Shown: positions 19,036-29,538, numbered from the stretch's first letter. The stretch is DNA of 64,000 nt from Photobacterium pectinilyticum (GCF_024357955.1 NZ_JANEYT010000009.1:1-64000); one strand, 5' to 3'. The notes: a model not told the origin generated them from the sequence alone. Made by a program: numbers and translations.

Positions 19036-20595
19036 ATGGTTGCGTACTCAAGAATTCTTGTCGTGCTGATATACCTGGTATTTACTATATTTATTAGCTA
19101 CTTAGTAAACAAAAAAACATCCAATAGAGGCGATTTTTCGACGGGTGGGAAACAGTTTGGCTGGTTAACAGTAGGGGTTTCAATTCTAGCCACCTATATT
19201 AGTGCCATGACTTTTGTCGGAATGCCGGGCTGGGTATACAGTGATGGCATGCAGGCAATTGCTATCCACCTCAATTACCCCATCGTTATTTTCTTTAGCG
19301 TGGTGTTCTTTATCCCCATTTTCTACAAGCTGGGGTTAACCTCTATCTACGAATACCTCGAGCACCGCTTCGGCGTCATAACAAGAACAATTAACTCATT
19401 GGTTTTTATAGTAGTTCAGTGTATTACTTCTGGTATTATCTTGTACGCCGTTTCGCTTATCCTGGTTAGGATCCTGCCAATAAGCGTTGAAGAAGCAATC
19501 ATTTATATCAGCCTGTTTACGGCGCTTTATACCTATGCGGGCGGGATTTCAACAGTGATCTGGACTGATGTTATGCAATCCGGTTTCTTACTTGCGGGTT
19601 GTGTGGCGATTTTTGTAACACTGGTCATGAGTCTGCCTGATTTGGGTGCGCTCCCAGAACTATCCAGTGCCGTAGCAGCCAAACTGTCAATGGCAAACTT
19701 ATCCACCAGCTTTGGTGATGACACCACGTTAATGGCTGGCCTTATCGCAGTGAGCTTTCTCCATTTGAGTGTATATGGTTCTAACCAGCTGATTATTCAA
19801 CGTACACTTGCGACCCGCTCGGTAGAAACCGCACAGAAGTCGATGCTTGTCTGTGGTTATGGTGCCTTTTTCGTTTACCTATTTTTCAGCTTGATGGGTG
19901 TGCTGTTGTTTGTGTTCTATCAAGGACAACCTTTTGAAAATAGCAACGACGTGATCTTGGACTTTGTCTTCAATCATACTCACCCATTGATAGTAGGATT
20001 AATCATGGCTGCGCTTTCTGCCGCTGCAATGTCGACCCTAGACTCCTCCTACAACTCAATGGCAACAGTCGCTACTTTCGATATTTATAAGCGCTTTATC
20101 AAGCCGGATAAAGACAATATCCACTATGAAAAAGTGGCACGACGCCTGAGTCTGAGTTGCGCCATGCTTGTTGTGATCCCAGCCATGTTGGCAATTTCCA
20201 ATGAAAGTGTACTCAAAAGTATCGCGAGCCTGACATCCATCTTTGTTGGCATCCGTCTCGGATCTTTCTTGTTAGGGATCTTCTCACGATCTTCTAACGA
20301 AGCAGGCATCATCGCAGCCAGTATCGCCAGTATATTGGCTATCTTACTGTGCCAATCCGCTGGAGTGGCTTGGCCTTGGTATGCCCCAGCAGGCACCGTG
20401 GTATTTATCGCGACAGGGTTAATTGTCAGCCGACTGATAGGACAAACAACGGCAAGCCAACTTGCCTTTTTCGAACAACAAAAAAGCCTCTACCATGCAC
20501 CAACGACCAGCCAGTATATGCTTTTAGTATTCGCAGCTTTTACAGTGCTGACATGCTTCTTTTTGCCAAGTTTACTGGCAAAAGTATTATTTTAA
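19036..20595 (+). CDS. sodium:solute symporter (SSS family)
   Basis: Inner-membrane Na+-coupled symporter of 519 residues with ~13 helices. Family marks include the N-terminal FSTGGKQFGWLTVGVSILATYISAMTF, the sodium-site helix LSAAAMSTLDSSYNSMATVATFDIY, and TAYIYAGGISTVIWTD-like helix 5. It ends nine bases before the serine dehydratase start, so the two form an operon. The substrate is therefore probably serine or a compound that yields serine, but SSS sequences do not give specificity directly. Confidence 0.82.
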   Translation: MVAYSRILVVLIYLVFTIFISYLVNKKTSNRGDFSTGGKQFGWLTVGVSILATYISAMTFVGMPGWVYSDGMQAIAIHLNYPIVIFFSVVFFIPIFYKLGLTSIYEYLEHRFGVITRTINSLVFIVVQCITSGIILYAVSLILVRILPISVEEAIIYISLFTALYTYAGGISTVIWTDVMQSGFLLAGCVAIFVTLVMSLPDLGALPELSSAVAAKLSMANLSTSFGDDTTLMAGLIAVSFLHLSVYGSNQLIIQRTLATRSVETAQKSMLVCGYGAFFVYLFFSLMGVLLFVFYQGQPFENSNDVILDFVFNHTHPLIVGLIMAALSAAAMSTLDSSYNSMATVATFDIYKRFIKPDKDNIHYEKVARRLSLSCAMLVVIPAMLAISNESVLKSIASLTSIFVGIRLGSFLLGIFSRSSNEAGIIAASIASILAILLCQSAGVAWPWYAPAGTVVFIATGLIVSRLIGQTTASQLAFFEQQKSLYHAPTTSQYMLLVFAAFTVLTCFFLPSLLAKVLF

Positions 20596-20604
20596 GGAAC
20601 GATC

Positions 20605-21975
20605 ATGCTATCTATTTTCGATATCTACAAAGTGGGTGTAGGCCCATCCAGCTCCCACACCAACGGACCCATGCTGGCTGGTTTCGATTTCTGCCAGAAA
20701 GTCGATGCCATGTTAGACGATGTGGCACGGGTGCAAGTGGATTTATACGGTTCGTTGTCACTAACAGGCAAAGGACACCACACTGACCGTGCATCAATCT
20801 TAGGCTTGATGAACAACAAGCCTGATGCGATTGATATACAAGCGGCCAACAAGGCGATGGCTGAAGGAGTGACGAACAAGACTTTGCAGTTTGCGGGTAA
20901 AAAAACCATCAGTTTTGATGTCGATACTGACATGCTGTTCCACAGCAGTAACTTACCCTTGCACGAAAACGGCATGACCATTACCGCCTTCAACCAGGCC
21001 GGTAAGCAACTTTTCATCGAGACCTATTATTCTATTGGTGGCGGTTTTATTGCAACCGCCAACGAGTTGCAAAACGGCAAAGCCACCAACGAAGTGACCG
21101 TTCCCTACACGTTTAAGTCCGCGGAAGATATTCTCGCGCTTACTGAGCGCGAAGGCATCAGCATCGGGGCGATGTTCTTGCGTAATGAACTAGCCTTCCG
21201 CAGCCAAGATGAACTGGATGCCAAAGCAGCTCAAATCTGGCAGGTGATGTCGAGTTGTATGGCCCGTGGTTTTGAAACTGAGGGAGTCCTGGAAGGGGGC
21301 CTACATGTGGTGCGCCGCGCGCCGGCCCTGCTGAAAAAGCTAGAGTCCAACCAAGAGATCGAAAACGATCCGATGGTGATATTGGATTGGGTAAACCTGT
21401 TCGCCTTTGCCGTCAGCGAGGAAAACGCAGCTGGCGGCCAAGTCGTCACCTCACCCACCAATGGGGCTGCGGGGGTGATCCCTGCCGTACTGATGTACTA
21501 CAACAAGTTCATCCAAGAGCTAAACGATAAGCAAATCAAGGACTTCTTAGCTGTCTCTGCGGCCATAGGCATGCTCTACAAAATGAATGCATCTATCTCG
21601 GGTGCAGAAGTGGGCTGTCAGGGCGAAATCGGTGTATCGTCCTCGATGGCGGCTGCAGGGTTAACAGCGATCCGCGGTGGCAGCAACGAACAGATCTGCA
21701 TGGCGGCAGAAATTGCCATGGAGCACTCCCTAGGAATGACCTGTGACCCGATCGGTGGCTTGGTTCAGATCCCATGTATCGAACGCAATGCGATGGGCGC
21801 GATGAAAGCCATCAATGCCTCACGCATGGCACTCAAACGCAACAGCAAATCGCTCATCTCCCTCGACAAGGTCATCGACACCATGTACCAAACCGGTAAG
21901 GACATGAACAAGAAGTACCGCGAAACCTCTTTAGGCGGCTTGGCAATGATCCATCTAGCACCACCATGTGAATAA
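20605..21975 (+). CDS. sdaA: L-serine dehydratase (4Fe-4S, single-chain)
   Basis: Cytoplasmic L-serine ammonia-lyase that converts serine to pyruvate and ammonia with a 4Fe-4S cluster. It shows the N-terminal [20 protein letters not shown] and the catalytic-domain motifs [13 protein letters not shown] and [16 protein letters not shown]. The three cluster cysteines are at 338, 380 and 391, with the same 42- and 11-residue spacing as the E. coli enzymes. Length is 456. AAGGA lies six bases before the ATG. Downstream of a symporter gene in one operon; together they would import and deaminate serine. Confidence 0.92.
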   Translation: MLSIFDIYKVGVGPSSSHTNGPMLAGFDFCQKVDAMLDDVARVQVDLYGSLSLTGKGHHTDRASILGLMNNKPDAIDIQAANKAMAEGVTNKTLQFAGKKTISFDVDTDMLFHSSNLPLHENGMTITAFNQAGKQLFIETYYSIGGGFIATANELQNGKATNEVTVPYTFKSAEDILALTEREGISIGAMFLRNELAFRSQDELDAKAAQIWQVMSSCMARGFETEGVLEGGLHVVRRAPALLKKLESNQEIENDPMVILDWVNLFAFAVSEENAAGGQVVTSPTNGAAGVIPAVLMYYNKFIQELNDKQIKDFLAVSAAIGMLYKMNASISGAEVGCQGEIGVSSSMAAAGLTAIRGGSNEQICMAAEIAMEHSLGMTCDPIGGLVQIPCIERNAMGAMKAINASRMALKRNSKSLISLDKVIDTMYQTGKDMNKKYRETSLGGLAMIHLAPPCE

Positions 21976-21982
21976 ACACCCA

Positions 21983-22005
21983 GGCCGAGCTTTCAAGGCT
22001 CGGCC
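21983..22005 (+). terminator. hairpin after serine dehydratase gene
   Basis: GGCCGAGC (21983-21990) / GCTCGGCC (21998-22005), 7-base loop, weak T content after it. It directly abuts a decayed MITE fragment. Confidence 0.5.
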
Positions 22006-22008
22006 GTT

Positions 22009-22082
22009 ACTGCAACCTCTGCCTTGATAACAACAATTTTTCCTGTGCAATCTATAGTTCAACGGCGTATCCAGGTTGGTAC
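22009..22082 (+). repeat. decayed right half of the MITE-like repeat
   Basis: CTGCCTTGATAACAACAATT and TATCCAGGTTGGTA match the right half of the repeats at 58562 and 60003, in the same orientation, with several substitutions and no left half. Confidence 0.75.
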
Positions 22083-22187
22083 CACACATGAAATTAGCTT
22101 GAGTTAGGTCAATGAATACAAAAAAGGCTGACACCAATGCCAGCCTTATATCTGCTCGTCTATGCTCGTCTATGCTTGGAAGCGAGA

Positions 22188-23297
22188 CTAGAATACGTAA
22201 GCGAAGTTGAAGCCACCGCCATTATCGGTACGGCTAGACTCGCCGCGGAACTCATTCAGCTCGTTACGCTTGGCTTCGAATGACAGTACCGTTTTCGGCG
22301 TGAAGGCATAAGATAGGCCGACAGCATAGACTTGGCGGTCGCCAGTCACATCGCCTTCACCGTCGAAGTCGACATGCGAGACGTAAGCATATGGACGTAA
22401 ACCAGATTCAAGCGCGTAATGGGCGTACACATCAACGGCGTTGGCATCTGCCCACTCGGTGCGTGGGCCACCCTGTAGACCGGCTTTGTGAATGTTTTCA
22501 CCTTGGGTATAAACAGCTGCCACTTTCAGGCCACCGGCAACATACTGACCACCGACAGTGAGTGCGGTTTGCTTGTCACCGTCTTCAAGACCATTCACAT
22601 TCTGAGCGTTAGCCACTTCAACTTTGTTTTCAAGGTAAGCCACACCCAGGCTTACACCTGAGTCAAAATCGTAGCTGGTCGATAGCGCATAGTTGTAGTC
22701 ACGCTTAACCGTATCGCTTTGAACTTGCTTGTCTTCATCCTCAAAGCTGCCAGTTTCACCATTGCTGGTAAAACCGTAGTGCGCCGATACGTTCACGCCG
22801 TTATTGCTGTAACGGTAAGCTACCAAGTTATCACCACGACCAGTCGCAGCAAAGCCACCGTCAGTACCCTCTGAGTAGATAGGCGTTGCATCCGGGTCGA
22901 TGATGATCAGGTTATCCATGTAGCGGGCAACATCATGGTAGGCAGACCATTGCTTACCGAAACGCAAGCTGCCCAGCTCCTCGTTATTGATGCTCACATA
23001 ACCCAAGCGGTTACGGAAATTACTGCTGCCCGAGGTTGGGTTATTCAGAAACTGATCCCACTCAAATTTTGCATCCAGCGTCCAACCTTGCTGAAGTTGG
23101 CGCTCAAAGCCCATGTTCAAAATACTTCTGGTGGCAGAGAAAATGTCATCCTCACCCCATACAGGTTGGAATGCATCAAGAACGAAAACGCCACCCACAT
23201 CGAATTTGTTTTGGTCATCTTCATAAAGAGTAAATGCCGATGCCTGACCAGCGAGTAAAAGGGTAGAGATGACTACAGAGGAAATTTTCAGCTTCAT
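22188..23297 (-). CDS. Gram-negative porin
   Basis: Outer-membrane porin of 369 residues. It has a signal peptide (MKLKISSVVISTLLLAGQASA), strand 1 YEDDQNKFDVGGVFVLDAFQ, then RNRLGYVSINNEELGSLRFGKQWSAYHDVARYMD, the usual L3 constriction region, and a final strand FNFAYVF with C-terminal Phe. It differs from the porin at 15033. No operon partner; it lies alone between the serine operon and putP, with a 255-base AT-rich upstream region. Confidence 0.85.
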   Translation of the reverse strand: MKLKISSVVISTLLLAGQASAFTLYEDDQNKFDVGGVFVLDAFQPVWGEDDIFSATRSILNMGFERQLQQGWTLDAKFEWDQFLNNPTSGSSNFRNRLGYVSINNEELGSLRFGKQWSAYHDVARYMDNLIIIDPDATPIYSEGTDGGFAATGRGDNLVAYRYSNNGVNVSAHYGFTSNGETGSFEDEDKQVQSDTVKRDYNYALSTSYDFDSGVSLGVAYLENKVEVANAQNVNGLEDGDKQTALTVGGQYVAGGLKVAAVYTQGENIHKAGLQGGPRTEWADANAVDVYAHYALESGLRPYAYVSHVDFDGEGDVTGDRQVYAVGLSYAFTPKTVLSFEAKRNELNEFRGESSRTDNGGGFNFAYVF

Positions 23298-23553
23298 TTA
23301 ATAGGTACTTCTAGTGATAGTTTTGACAATAATGCGTGTTTGCCAGCACAAACTATCAGAACAACCGCAACAATGTAATAGTAAACTAGTACACAAATGG
23401 GGTTGTTTTCGCTTATTTTACATCACAGACCCGGCTTATACCTATTAAATCATAAGGTTATATCGAAAAGGCATACTCGAGAAATTTTTTAACCCATTCG
23501 TTCAAGTGATTAAAAATCAGTCAAAACAACTGTGTCGGCTTTGTTTTTCCGAT

Positions 23554-23582
23554 AAAAAAACGGCTTCTCAAAAGAGAAGCCG
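23554..23582 (-). terminator. rho-independent terminator after putP
   Basis: Minus strand CGGCTTCTC TTTT GAGAAGCCG (23561-23582) followed by seven T residues. Confidence 0.9.
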
Positions 23583-23613
23583 CTTGTTTTAATGATGGTT
23601 TACGCCAAAACGA

Positions 23614-25110
23614 TTACTTAAACTCAACCAAATTATTCTGGTAAGTGTCGAACTGTGCTTCCACTTCTTCCGACGCACCACCGGTCATCTTGCTCACCAC
23701 AACAATGGTGATTGTGGCAAAGATAAAGCCTGGGACAATTTCGTAAAGATCAAAAATACCACCGGTCAGCTGTTTCCAGATCACCACGGTGAGTGCACCG
23801 GTGATAATACCGGCCAGTGCGCCGTTACGGTTCATCTCTTTCCAGAACAAACTCAGCAGCAATGCTGGGCCGAATGCCGCACCAAAGCCTGCCCATGCGT
23901 ATGACACAAGACCAAGTACAGTGCTGTCTGGGTTCATTGCCAGCATCAGGGCAACAATCGACAAGACGATAACCGCAATACGGCCAACGGTGACAATCTC
24001 TTCAGAGGTTGCTTGCGGACGGAATACCTGCTTATAGAAGTCTTCTGCCAACGCCGAAGATGACACCAACAACTGGGAATCCGCCGTACTCATGATCGCC
24101 GCCAAAATCGCGGCAAGCAAAATACCGGCAATCACAGGGTGGAACATCGAGTTCACCAGTAACATGAAGATACGTTCACCGTCATCCAAGTTACCGGCTA
24201 GCTGGTTATCAACAAACAAGATCCCCACCAGACCCACCAATACAGCACCAGCCATGGACAGGGCAGTCCAACCAACCGCTATGCGTCGAGCGGTAGTGAT
24301 ATCAGCGTTGCTTCGGGTTGCCTTAAATCGCGCCAAAATATGCGGCTGACCAAAATACCCTAGACCCCAAGCAGCCAGCGAGATAATCGCAATGGCCGAT
24401 AGCGGTTCCCCCTTCACATCGTTGAACAAGGACATCAGCTCAGGGTTTTTCGCTTCCAGTGCTATTGCCAGATCGCCCGGGCTACCGTTCATCGCAGCAA
24501 TAGGCACAATCAGCAACGCCGCCGACATCAACAAGCCCTGTACCAAGTCGGTCCAAGATACGGCGAGGAAACCACCGAACAAGGTGTATGAGACCACGCA
24601 CACCGTACCGACAACGACCGCAATAGTGTAATCAAGACCGAAGACCGTCTCGAACAACTTACCACCGGCAACCAAACCCGAGCTGGTATAGAAAAGGAAA
24701 AACAGCAAGATAAAGAATGCTGAAATAGTTTGGAGCAACTTGGATTTATCGTTGAATCGGCGGGCCAAAAACTCAGGGATGGTCAGCGCATTGTCGGTCG
24801 TAATACTGTATGTACGCAGACGTTTGGCACAGATCAGCCAGTTGAGCCATGTACCGAGTAGCAAGCCGCCAGCCAGCCACAATGACTCGATACCCGCCGC
24901 ATAAGCGTAGCCAGGCAGACCCAGTAGCAACCAGCCACTCATGTCCGATGCCCCAGCAGACAGTGCTGCAGGCCAAGGCCCCAACGTGCGTCCACCGAGG
25001 AAGTAATCGGCTGAATTTGACGTACGCTTATAGGCGATGTAGCCAATGGCCAGCATACCAATCAGGTAGGCGATGAACGTTGCTGTAATAGCAAAGCTGT
25101 TCTCTATCAT
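23614..25110 (-). CDS. putP: sodium/proline symporter
   Basis: Inner-membrane Na+/proline symporter of 498 residues with 13 helices. It carries the PutP-type N-terminus (YIAYKRTSNSADYFLGGRTLGPWPAALSAGASDMSGWLLLGLPG) and the sodium-site segment ILAAIMSTADSQLLVSSSALAEDFY. The gene is the last of a proline cluster on this strand (putA, a small PutA-domain gene, putP) and a strong terminator follows. The 138 bases before it may hold its own promoter. Confidence 0.94.
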   Translation of the reverse strand: MIENSFAITATFIAYLIGMLAIGYIAYKRTSNSADYFLGGRTLGPWPAALSAGASDMSGWLLLGLPGYAYAAGIESLWLAGGLLLGTWLNWLICAKRLRTYSITTDNALTIPEFLARRFNDKSKLLQTISAFFILLFFLFYTSSGLVAGGKLFETVFGLDYTIAVVVGTVCVVSYTLFGGFLAVSWTDLVQGLLMSAALLIVPIAAMNGSPGDLAIALEAKNPELMSLFNDVKGEPLSAIAIISLAAWGLGYFGQPHILARFKATRSNADITTARRIAVGWTALSMAGAVLVGLVGILFVDNQLAGNLDDGERIFMLLVNSMFHPVIAGILLAAILAAIMSTADSQLLVSSSALAEDFYKQVFRPQATSEEIVTVGRIAVIVLSIVALMLAMNPDSTVLGLVSYAWAGFGAAFGPALLLSLFWKEMNRNGALAGIITGALTVVIWKQLTGGIFDLYEIVPGFIFATITIVVVSKMTGGASEEVEAQFDTYQNNLVEFK

Positions 25111-25248
25111 TTTTTGAGTTCCCTCACTTAAAGCCCCCTGTTCATTGCAGGGCGATTTGATTATAACGCTGAAATCAGCGATGGGTTGTTAATTGGCCGC
25201 CCGCAGGTTGCAAGCTAGTTTCCCCGTATTTAGCGGCCCAACCCTCGG

Positions 25249-25941
25249 TTAGTGTTCCTCACCACTCCCCAACTCGAGCAAGGTGGCATTACCGCCAACC
25301 GCTGTAATGTTGATGGTCCGTGTTCTCTCGGTCACAAAACGCAGTAAGTATGTTGGACTGCCGATAACAGGAAGCTTGTCGGTATCAGTCTCACTGATAA
25401 GCTGAGCAAGCAAACCGGTTCGGGCAGCAAGTTGGCGCGCAAGCGCCTGGGTCGTTGACAGCTTGCCAGCATAGGCCACGCCAGCCACCGAAGGGTGGCT
25501 GGCCAAGTCAGCAAGCTGATCGTTATCGATAGCGGTGATCACCCCGCCAGCACAGCCGCTTTGCTCCAGCTGTGCGGCCAAATCTTTCGCTTTTACCGGG
25601 TAATCTGCAGCTAAGCAGACATACACAGTATTGCCCGTCACCAATGCAGCGGACAACTGGCCAACCACTGCCACCAGCGGTGTATCACTGTCTGCGGTGA
25701 CAATAAAGCTGCCACGTCCGGCACAGTAAAGCTCGTTGGTTTCACCGGTTGGACCCGGCATCAACCAGGTCTGAGCCACATGCTCTTCAGCATGACGACA
25801 CTGAAACTCCACCATGGCACGGCATTCAGTTGCCAGCTGATCGGTCCAATGACGCAAGATACGGGTACGCGCTTCATAGCCTAGGTTGTTCCAGCCTTCC
25901 CATGCCGCCGAGCTTGTATTTACCAATGTTTGAATCGTCAT
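25249..25941 (-). CDS. free-standing C-terminal domain of long-type PutA
   Basis: A protein of 230 residues that corresponds to the C-terminal aldehyde-dehydrogenase-superfamily domain of long PutA proteins (such as the last ~230 residues of E. coli PutA). Shared landmarks are LMPGPTGETN near residue 60 and the C-terminal NITAVGGNATLLELG (E. coli-type ending NTAAAGGNASLMTIG, from memory). It has no catalytic cysteine, so it is not an independent dehydrogenase. In long PutA this domain supports P5C dehydrogenase assembly and substrate channelling; here it is probably supplied in trans to the 1045-residue PutA encoded 25 bases upstream. AAGGAG lies five bases before the ATG at 25941. Confidence 0.8.
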   Translation of the reverse strand: MTIQTLVNTSSAAWEGWNNLGYEARTRILRHWTDQLATECRAMVEFQCRHAEEHVAQTWLMPGPTGETNELYCAGRGSFIVTADSDTPLVAVVGQLSAALVTGNTVYVCLAADYPVKAKDLAAQLEQSGCAGGVITAIDNDQLADLASHPSVAGVAYAGKLSTTQALARQLAARTGLLAQLISETDTDKLPVIGSPTYLLRFVTERTRTINITAVGGNATLLELGSGEEH

Positions 25942-25966
25942 GATCACTCCTTAAATTTCTCGACGG

Positions 25967-28900
25967 TTATTGGGCTTCAACACAATCTTGGGTAAAGCGG
26001 TACAGGTAGTGCGGGCCACCCGCTTTCGGGCCAGTCCCCGACAGTCCCTGTCCACCGAAGGGCTGAACGCCAACCACCGCACCCACCTGATCCCGGTTGA
26101 TGTAGCAGTTTCCGACACGGGCACGGCGCTCGATATGGCTGTAGGTTCGCTCGTTGCGGCTATGTACACCCATCGTCAAGCCAAAACCCGTGTGGTTGAT
26201 TTGGTCGATCACCTGATCAAGCTCGTTGGCTTTGAAGCGAACGATATGCAAGATTGGGCCAAAGTTTTCATTCTCCAGAACATCAATAGAAGGGATTTCA
26301 AACGCCGACGGTGCAACGAAATCACCGTACTGGCAAGTCGCTGGAATCGTAGCCTGTGCCACTAACGTAGCTTGGTTTTTCAGCGACTGGATATGGGTTA
26401 ACAGCTTGTCGCGGGCCGTGGCATCGACTACCGGGCCAACATCAGTGCTGTGCAGCTCAGGGCGTCCCACCGACAGCTCAGCCATTGCTCCTTTAATCAG
26501 GCCTATCACCCTATCGGCGATATCTTGCTGAATAAACAAGACACGCAGTGCCGAACAACGCTGACCCGCAGAGGCAAAAGCCGAACGCACCACATCGCGC
26601 ACCACTTGCTCAGGCAGGGCAGTACTGTCGACAATCATGGCATTCTGGCCACCGGTCTCGGCAATAAACGGAACCGGCTCACAATCTCGGGCAGCCAAAC
26701 TACGGTTGATCCGCTGGGCCGTTTCTGTCGAACCGGTAAACGCCACCCCGGCAATACGGGTATCAGCGGTCAATGGCGCTCCCACCTCGGCACCGGTGCC
26801 CGGCAACAGCTGGATAGCGCCAGCAGGAACACCGGCTTCAAGCATCAGCTCAATCGCTCTAAAAGCAATAAGCGAAGTTTGCTCGGCCGGTTTGGCCACC
26901 ACGGTATTACCCGCAGCCAGCGCCGCAGACACCTGACCAAGGAAAATTGCCAACGGGAAATTCCACGGGCTGATACAAGCGAACACACCGCGCCCCTGGT
27001 AGCTTAGCTGACGGGTTGTACCGTCAAAGCCCATTACAGATTTGGGCTGGGCAAACTCCTCCGATGCCTGATTGGCGTAGAAGCGGCAGAAGTCCACCGC
27101 CTCGCGGATCTCGTCAATGCCGTCCTGAATCGTTTTACCCGCTTCGCGATGGCATAAAGCCACCAGTTCACCAGTATGCGCTTCCAGCAAATCTGCCAGA
27201 CGCTGCAAGCACTCTGCACGCTCGGAAGCAGGGCAGGCCGACCACTGCGGGAAAGTACCCGCAGCGATAGCAATTGCTTGTTTAACCTGTTCTTGATTAG
27301 CAAAGGCCACCGTTCCCACGCTCTCGCGACGATCATAGGGCGCAGTCACGGCAAAAGTGTTTTCGCTATCCGTTACTGCAACCCCATTGATAATAGGGCC
27401 GGCCAGCCATTGATGCTGGGCAAATGCCTGAACAGATTCATTAAATGGCTGCCACTGCGAAGCAATCTCAATATTGACCCCAGCAGAGTTCTTACGCTCG
27501 TCTCCGAAAATCTGCGGCGGTAACGGGATCAGGCTGTTGTGCAACGTAGGACGTGACTTTAAGGTATCAACCGGGTGCTGGATCAGGCTTTCTACCGGGC
27601 AGTTGGCATCAACCAAACGGTGGACGAACGAACTGTTCGCACCGTTTTCCAATAAGCGACGGACCAAATATGGCAGTAAATCTTTATGGCTACCAACCGG
27701 GGCATAGATCCTGACGTTGGTCTGGTGCATCTTCATCACATGGTTATACAGTGCATCCCCCATGCCATGCAGACGCTGGAACTCGAAGTTGCGGTGTGAC
27801 TGGGCCATCGCCATTACCGCCGATACCGTATGGGCATTATGGCTGGCAAACTGCGGATAAATCAGACCATTAAGATGAGGGGCCAACAAGAATCGGGCAC
27901 AAGCCAGATAAGACGCATCGGTCGCTTCCTTACGGGTAAATACAGGATAGCCACTAAAACCACTCTGCTGAGACAGTTTCAGTTCGCTATCCCAATAAGC
28001 CCCTTTGACCAAACGTAGCGGGATAACATCGCCCTGCTCTTTAGCCAATGCAGCTAACCACGCCAGCACCGGCAAAGCGCGTTTAGAGTAAGCCTGTATG
28101 ACCAAGCCAAAGCGTCCCCATCCTTTCACGTCATTAGAGCGGTAGAGTTTTTCGAATAGCTTCAATGAAAGCTCAAGACGATCGGCCTCTTCGGCATCAA
28201 TGGTAATGCCGACATTGAGTTCGCGGGCGCGCTTAAGCAGCGACAACACCGACTCGTACATTTCATCCAGCACGCGGGCTTCGTTAGCCACGTCATAGCG
28301 TGGATGCAAGGCTGAAAGCTTGATGGAAACCGTTGGGTCTGGTGAGCGGGTATTACTGCCACTTTCGCTGGCATAGCTGTCACGACCTACCGCCTCAACA
28401 GCCATTACATAATCTTTGAAATATTTCTGGGCATCCTGAGCGGTTAGAGCAGCTTCACCCAGCATATCGAAGGAATAGGTAAAGCCTTGGTCACGTTTAC
28501 TTTTGCCATTTTTCATCGCTTCAGCAATGGTACGGCCAAGGACAAACTGGTGACCCATGATCTTCATCGCCTGATTCATGGCTTGGCGGATCACCGGCTC
28601 AGACATTTTGTTAACAAGGCGGTTAATAACATGGCTTGGTGCGCCACTTTCCTTGGCATCCAGGCTAACCACTTTACCAGTCAGCATTAGACCCCAGGTA
28701 GACGCATTAACAAATAACGAATCGGAGCTTTTCAGGTGCGACTTCCAATCTGCCACGCTGAGTTTGTCACGGATCAGGGCACCGGCCGTGGCGGCATCTG
28801 GAATACGCATCAACGCTTCAGCCAGGCACATCAGCAAAATCCCTTCTTTGGTGTCCAAGCTATATTCAAGCAGCAGAGCATCAATCATCTGGATCGCGTT

Positions 28901-29104
28901 CTGATCGGATCGAACCCGCTCGATCAGGCTGGTGGCTTGGTCAGATGTAAACTTCCGCTCTTGCGCTGTTGGCTCAGCCAACGGCATCAACTGACCCAGC
29001 CATTGTGATTCATCCACACTGTACAGTGGCGAAATCTGAGACCAGAGCTCATCCAGTGGACGCTCAATAAAATCAGGCTGAAGTACTTCTGCCGCATTGA
29101 ACAT
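25967..29104 (-). CDS. putA: bifunctional proline dehydrogenase / P5C dehydrogenase
   Basis: Peripheral membrane flavoenzyme of 1045 residues that oxidises proline to glutamate. The proline dehydrogenase barrel spans about residues 190-480 (GRFGLVIQAYSKRALPVLAWL, LRLVKGAYWDSELKL, FASHNAHTVSAVMA, VRIYAPVGSHKDLLPYLVRR). The P5C dehydrogenase domain spans about 530-1035, with catalytic Cys850 in SAGQRCSALR and Glu in FIAETGGQNAM. It ends at GPKAGGPHYLYRFTQDCVEAQ, where long PutAs continue. The N-terminal ribbon-helix-helix repressor domain of E. coli PutA is absent, in line with a separate AraC-type regulator next door. The missing C-terminal domain is encoded by the next gene. Confidence 0.95.
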   Translation of the reverse strand: MFNAAEVLQPDFIERPLDELWSQISPLYSVDESQWLGQLMPLAEPTAQERKFTSDQATSLIERVRSDQNAIQMIDALLLEYSLDTKEGILLMCLAEALMRIPDAATAGALIRDKLSVADWKSHLKSSDSLFVNASTWGLMLTGKVVSLDAKESGAPSHVINRLVNKMSEPVIRQAMNQAMKIMGHQFVLGRTIAEAMKNGKSKRDQGFTYSFDMLGEAALTAQDAQKYFKDYVMAVEAVGRDSYASESGSNTRSPDPTVSIKLSALHPRYDVANEARVLDEMYESVLSLLKRARELNVGITIDAEEADRLELSLKLFEKLYRSNDVKGWGRFGLVIQAYSKRALPVLAWLAALAKEQGDVIPLRLVKGAYWDSELKLSQQSGFSGYPVFTRKEATDASYLACARFLLAPHLNGLIYPQFASHNAHTVSAVMAMAQSHRNFEFQRLHGMGDALYNHVMKMHQTNVRIYAPVGSHKDLLPYLVRRLLENGANSSFVHRLVDANCPVESLIQHPVDTLKSRPTLHNSLIPLPPQIFGDERKNSAGVNIEIASQWQPFNESVQAFAQHQWLAGPIINGVAVTDSENTFAVTAPYDRRESVGTVAFANQEQVKQAIAIAAGTFPQWSACPASERAECLQRLADLLEAHTGELVALCHREAGKTIQDGIDEIREAVDFCRFYANQASEEFAQPKSVMGFDGTTRQLSYQGRGVFACISPWNFPLAIFLGQVSAALAAGNTVVAKPAEQTSLIAFRAIELMLEAGVPAGAIQLLPGTGAEVGAPLTADTRIAGVAFTGSTETAQRINRSLAARDCEPVPFIAETGGQNAMIVDSTALPEQVVRDVVRSAFASAGQRCSALRVLFIQQDIADRVIGLIKGAMAELSVGRPELHSTDVGPVVDATARDKLLTHIQSLKNQATLVAQATIPATCQYGDFVAPSAFEIPSIDVLENENFGPILHIVRFKANELDQVIDQINHTGFGLTMGVHSRNERTYSHIERRARVGNCYINRDQVGAVVGVQPFGGQGLSGTGPKAGGPHYLYRFTQDCVEAQ

Positions 29105-29538
29105 AGTGATTCCCTCAATAGTGTACCGGATAAGGTAAACAGCATTTTCAGTTACTGACTGCCCCTACCCAAGAAAATTGTTACATCGGTGTTACCAGTA
29201 AGGGGATTTTATTTTCCAACACTCCGATAGTCTTGCTATATTCTCCGATACTTTTTAGTAAAAGTCCGGCTTTTAACAAAGTTCGACGGGAATTATTTAA
29301 AAAATATGCATTTTCCCGTAACCCAAAGCCTGACACTGCTGAAAAATCACACAAATCCAGAACGATGATCAAGGGAGAACGGAACAATGATAGAGTAAGC
29401 TCAGACATTGGATGTGCACAGTGAAGCTACTCATCAGCATGATGTGTAGCTTAAAGGGAATATCAAATAGGAAAAACAGTTAGACCAGAGAAGGAATGCT
29501 ACAAGTTTTCAACAAATGGGTAGATATTGATGATCAGA
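29105..29538. other. putA upstream region
   Basis: 434 bases without a gene between putA and the AraC-type regulator. It contains one initiator-type site (29361-29373) and a related half-site GGAACAATGAT at 29381-29391. Confidence 0.5.
29361..29373 (-). other. RctB-type iteron-like site in the put control region
   Basis: AACGATGATCAAG on the plus strand is the reverse of CTTGATCATCGTT, the core found at the origin (48117-48130) and in the cluster at 30687-30790. Confidence 0.5.

Noticed and set aside
25249..25941. Calling the 230-aa protein an independent P5C dehydrogenase
   Set aside because: It lacks the catalytic cysteine and matches the terminal domain of long PutA better.
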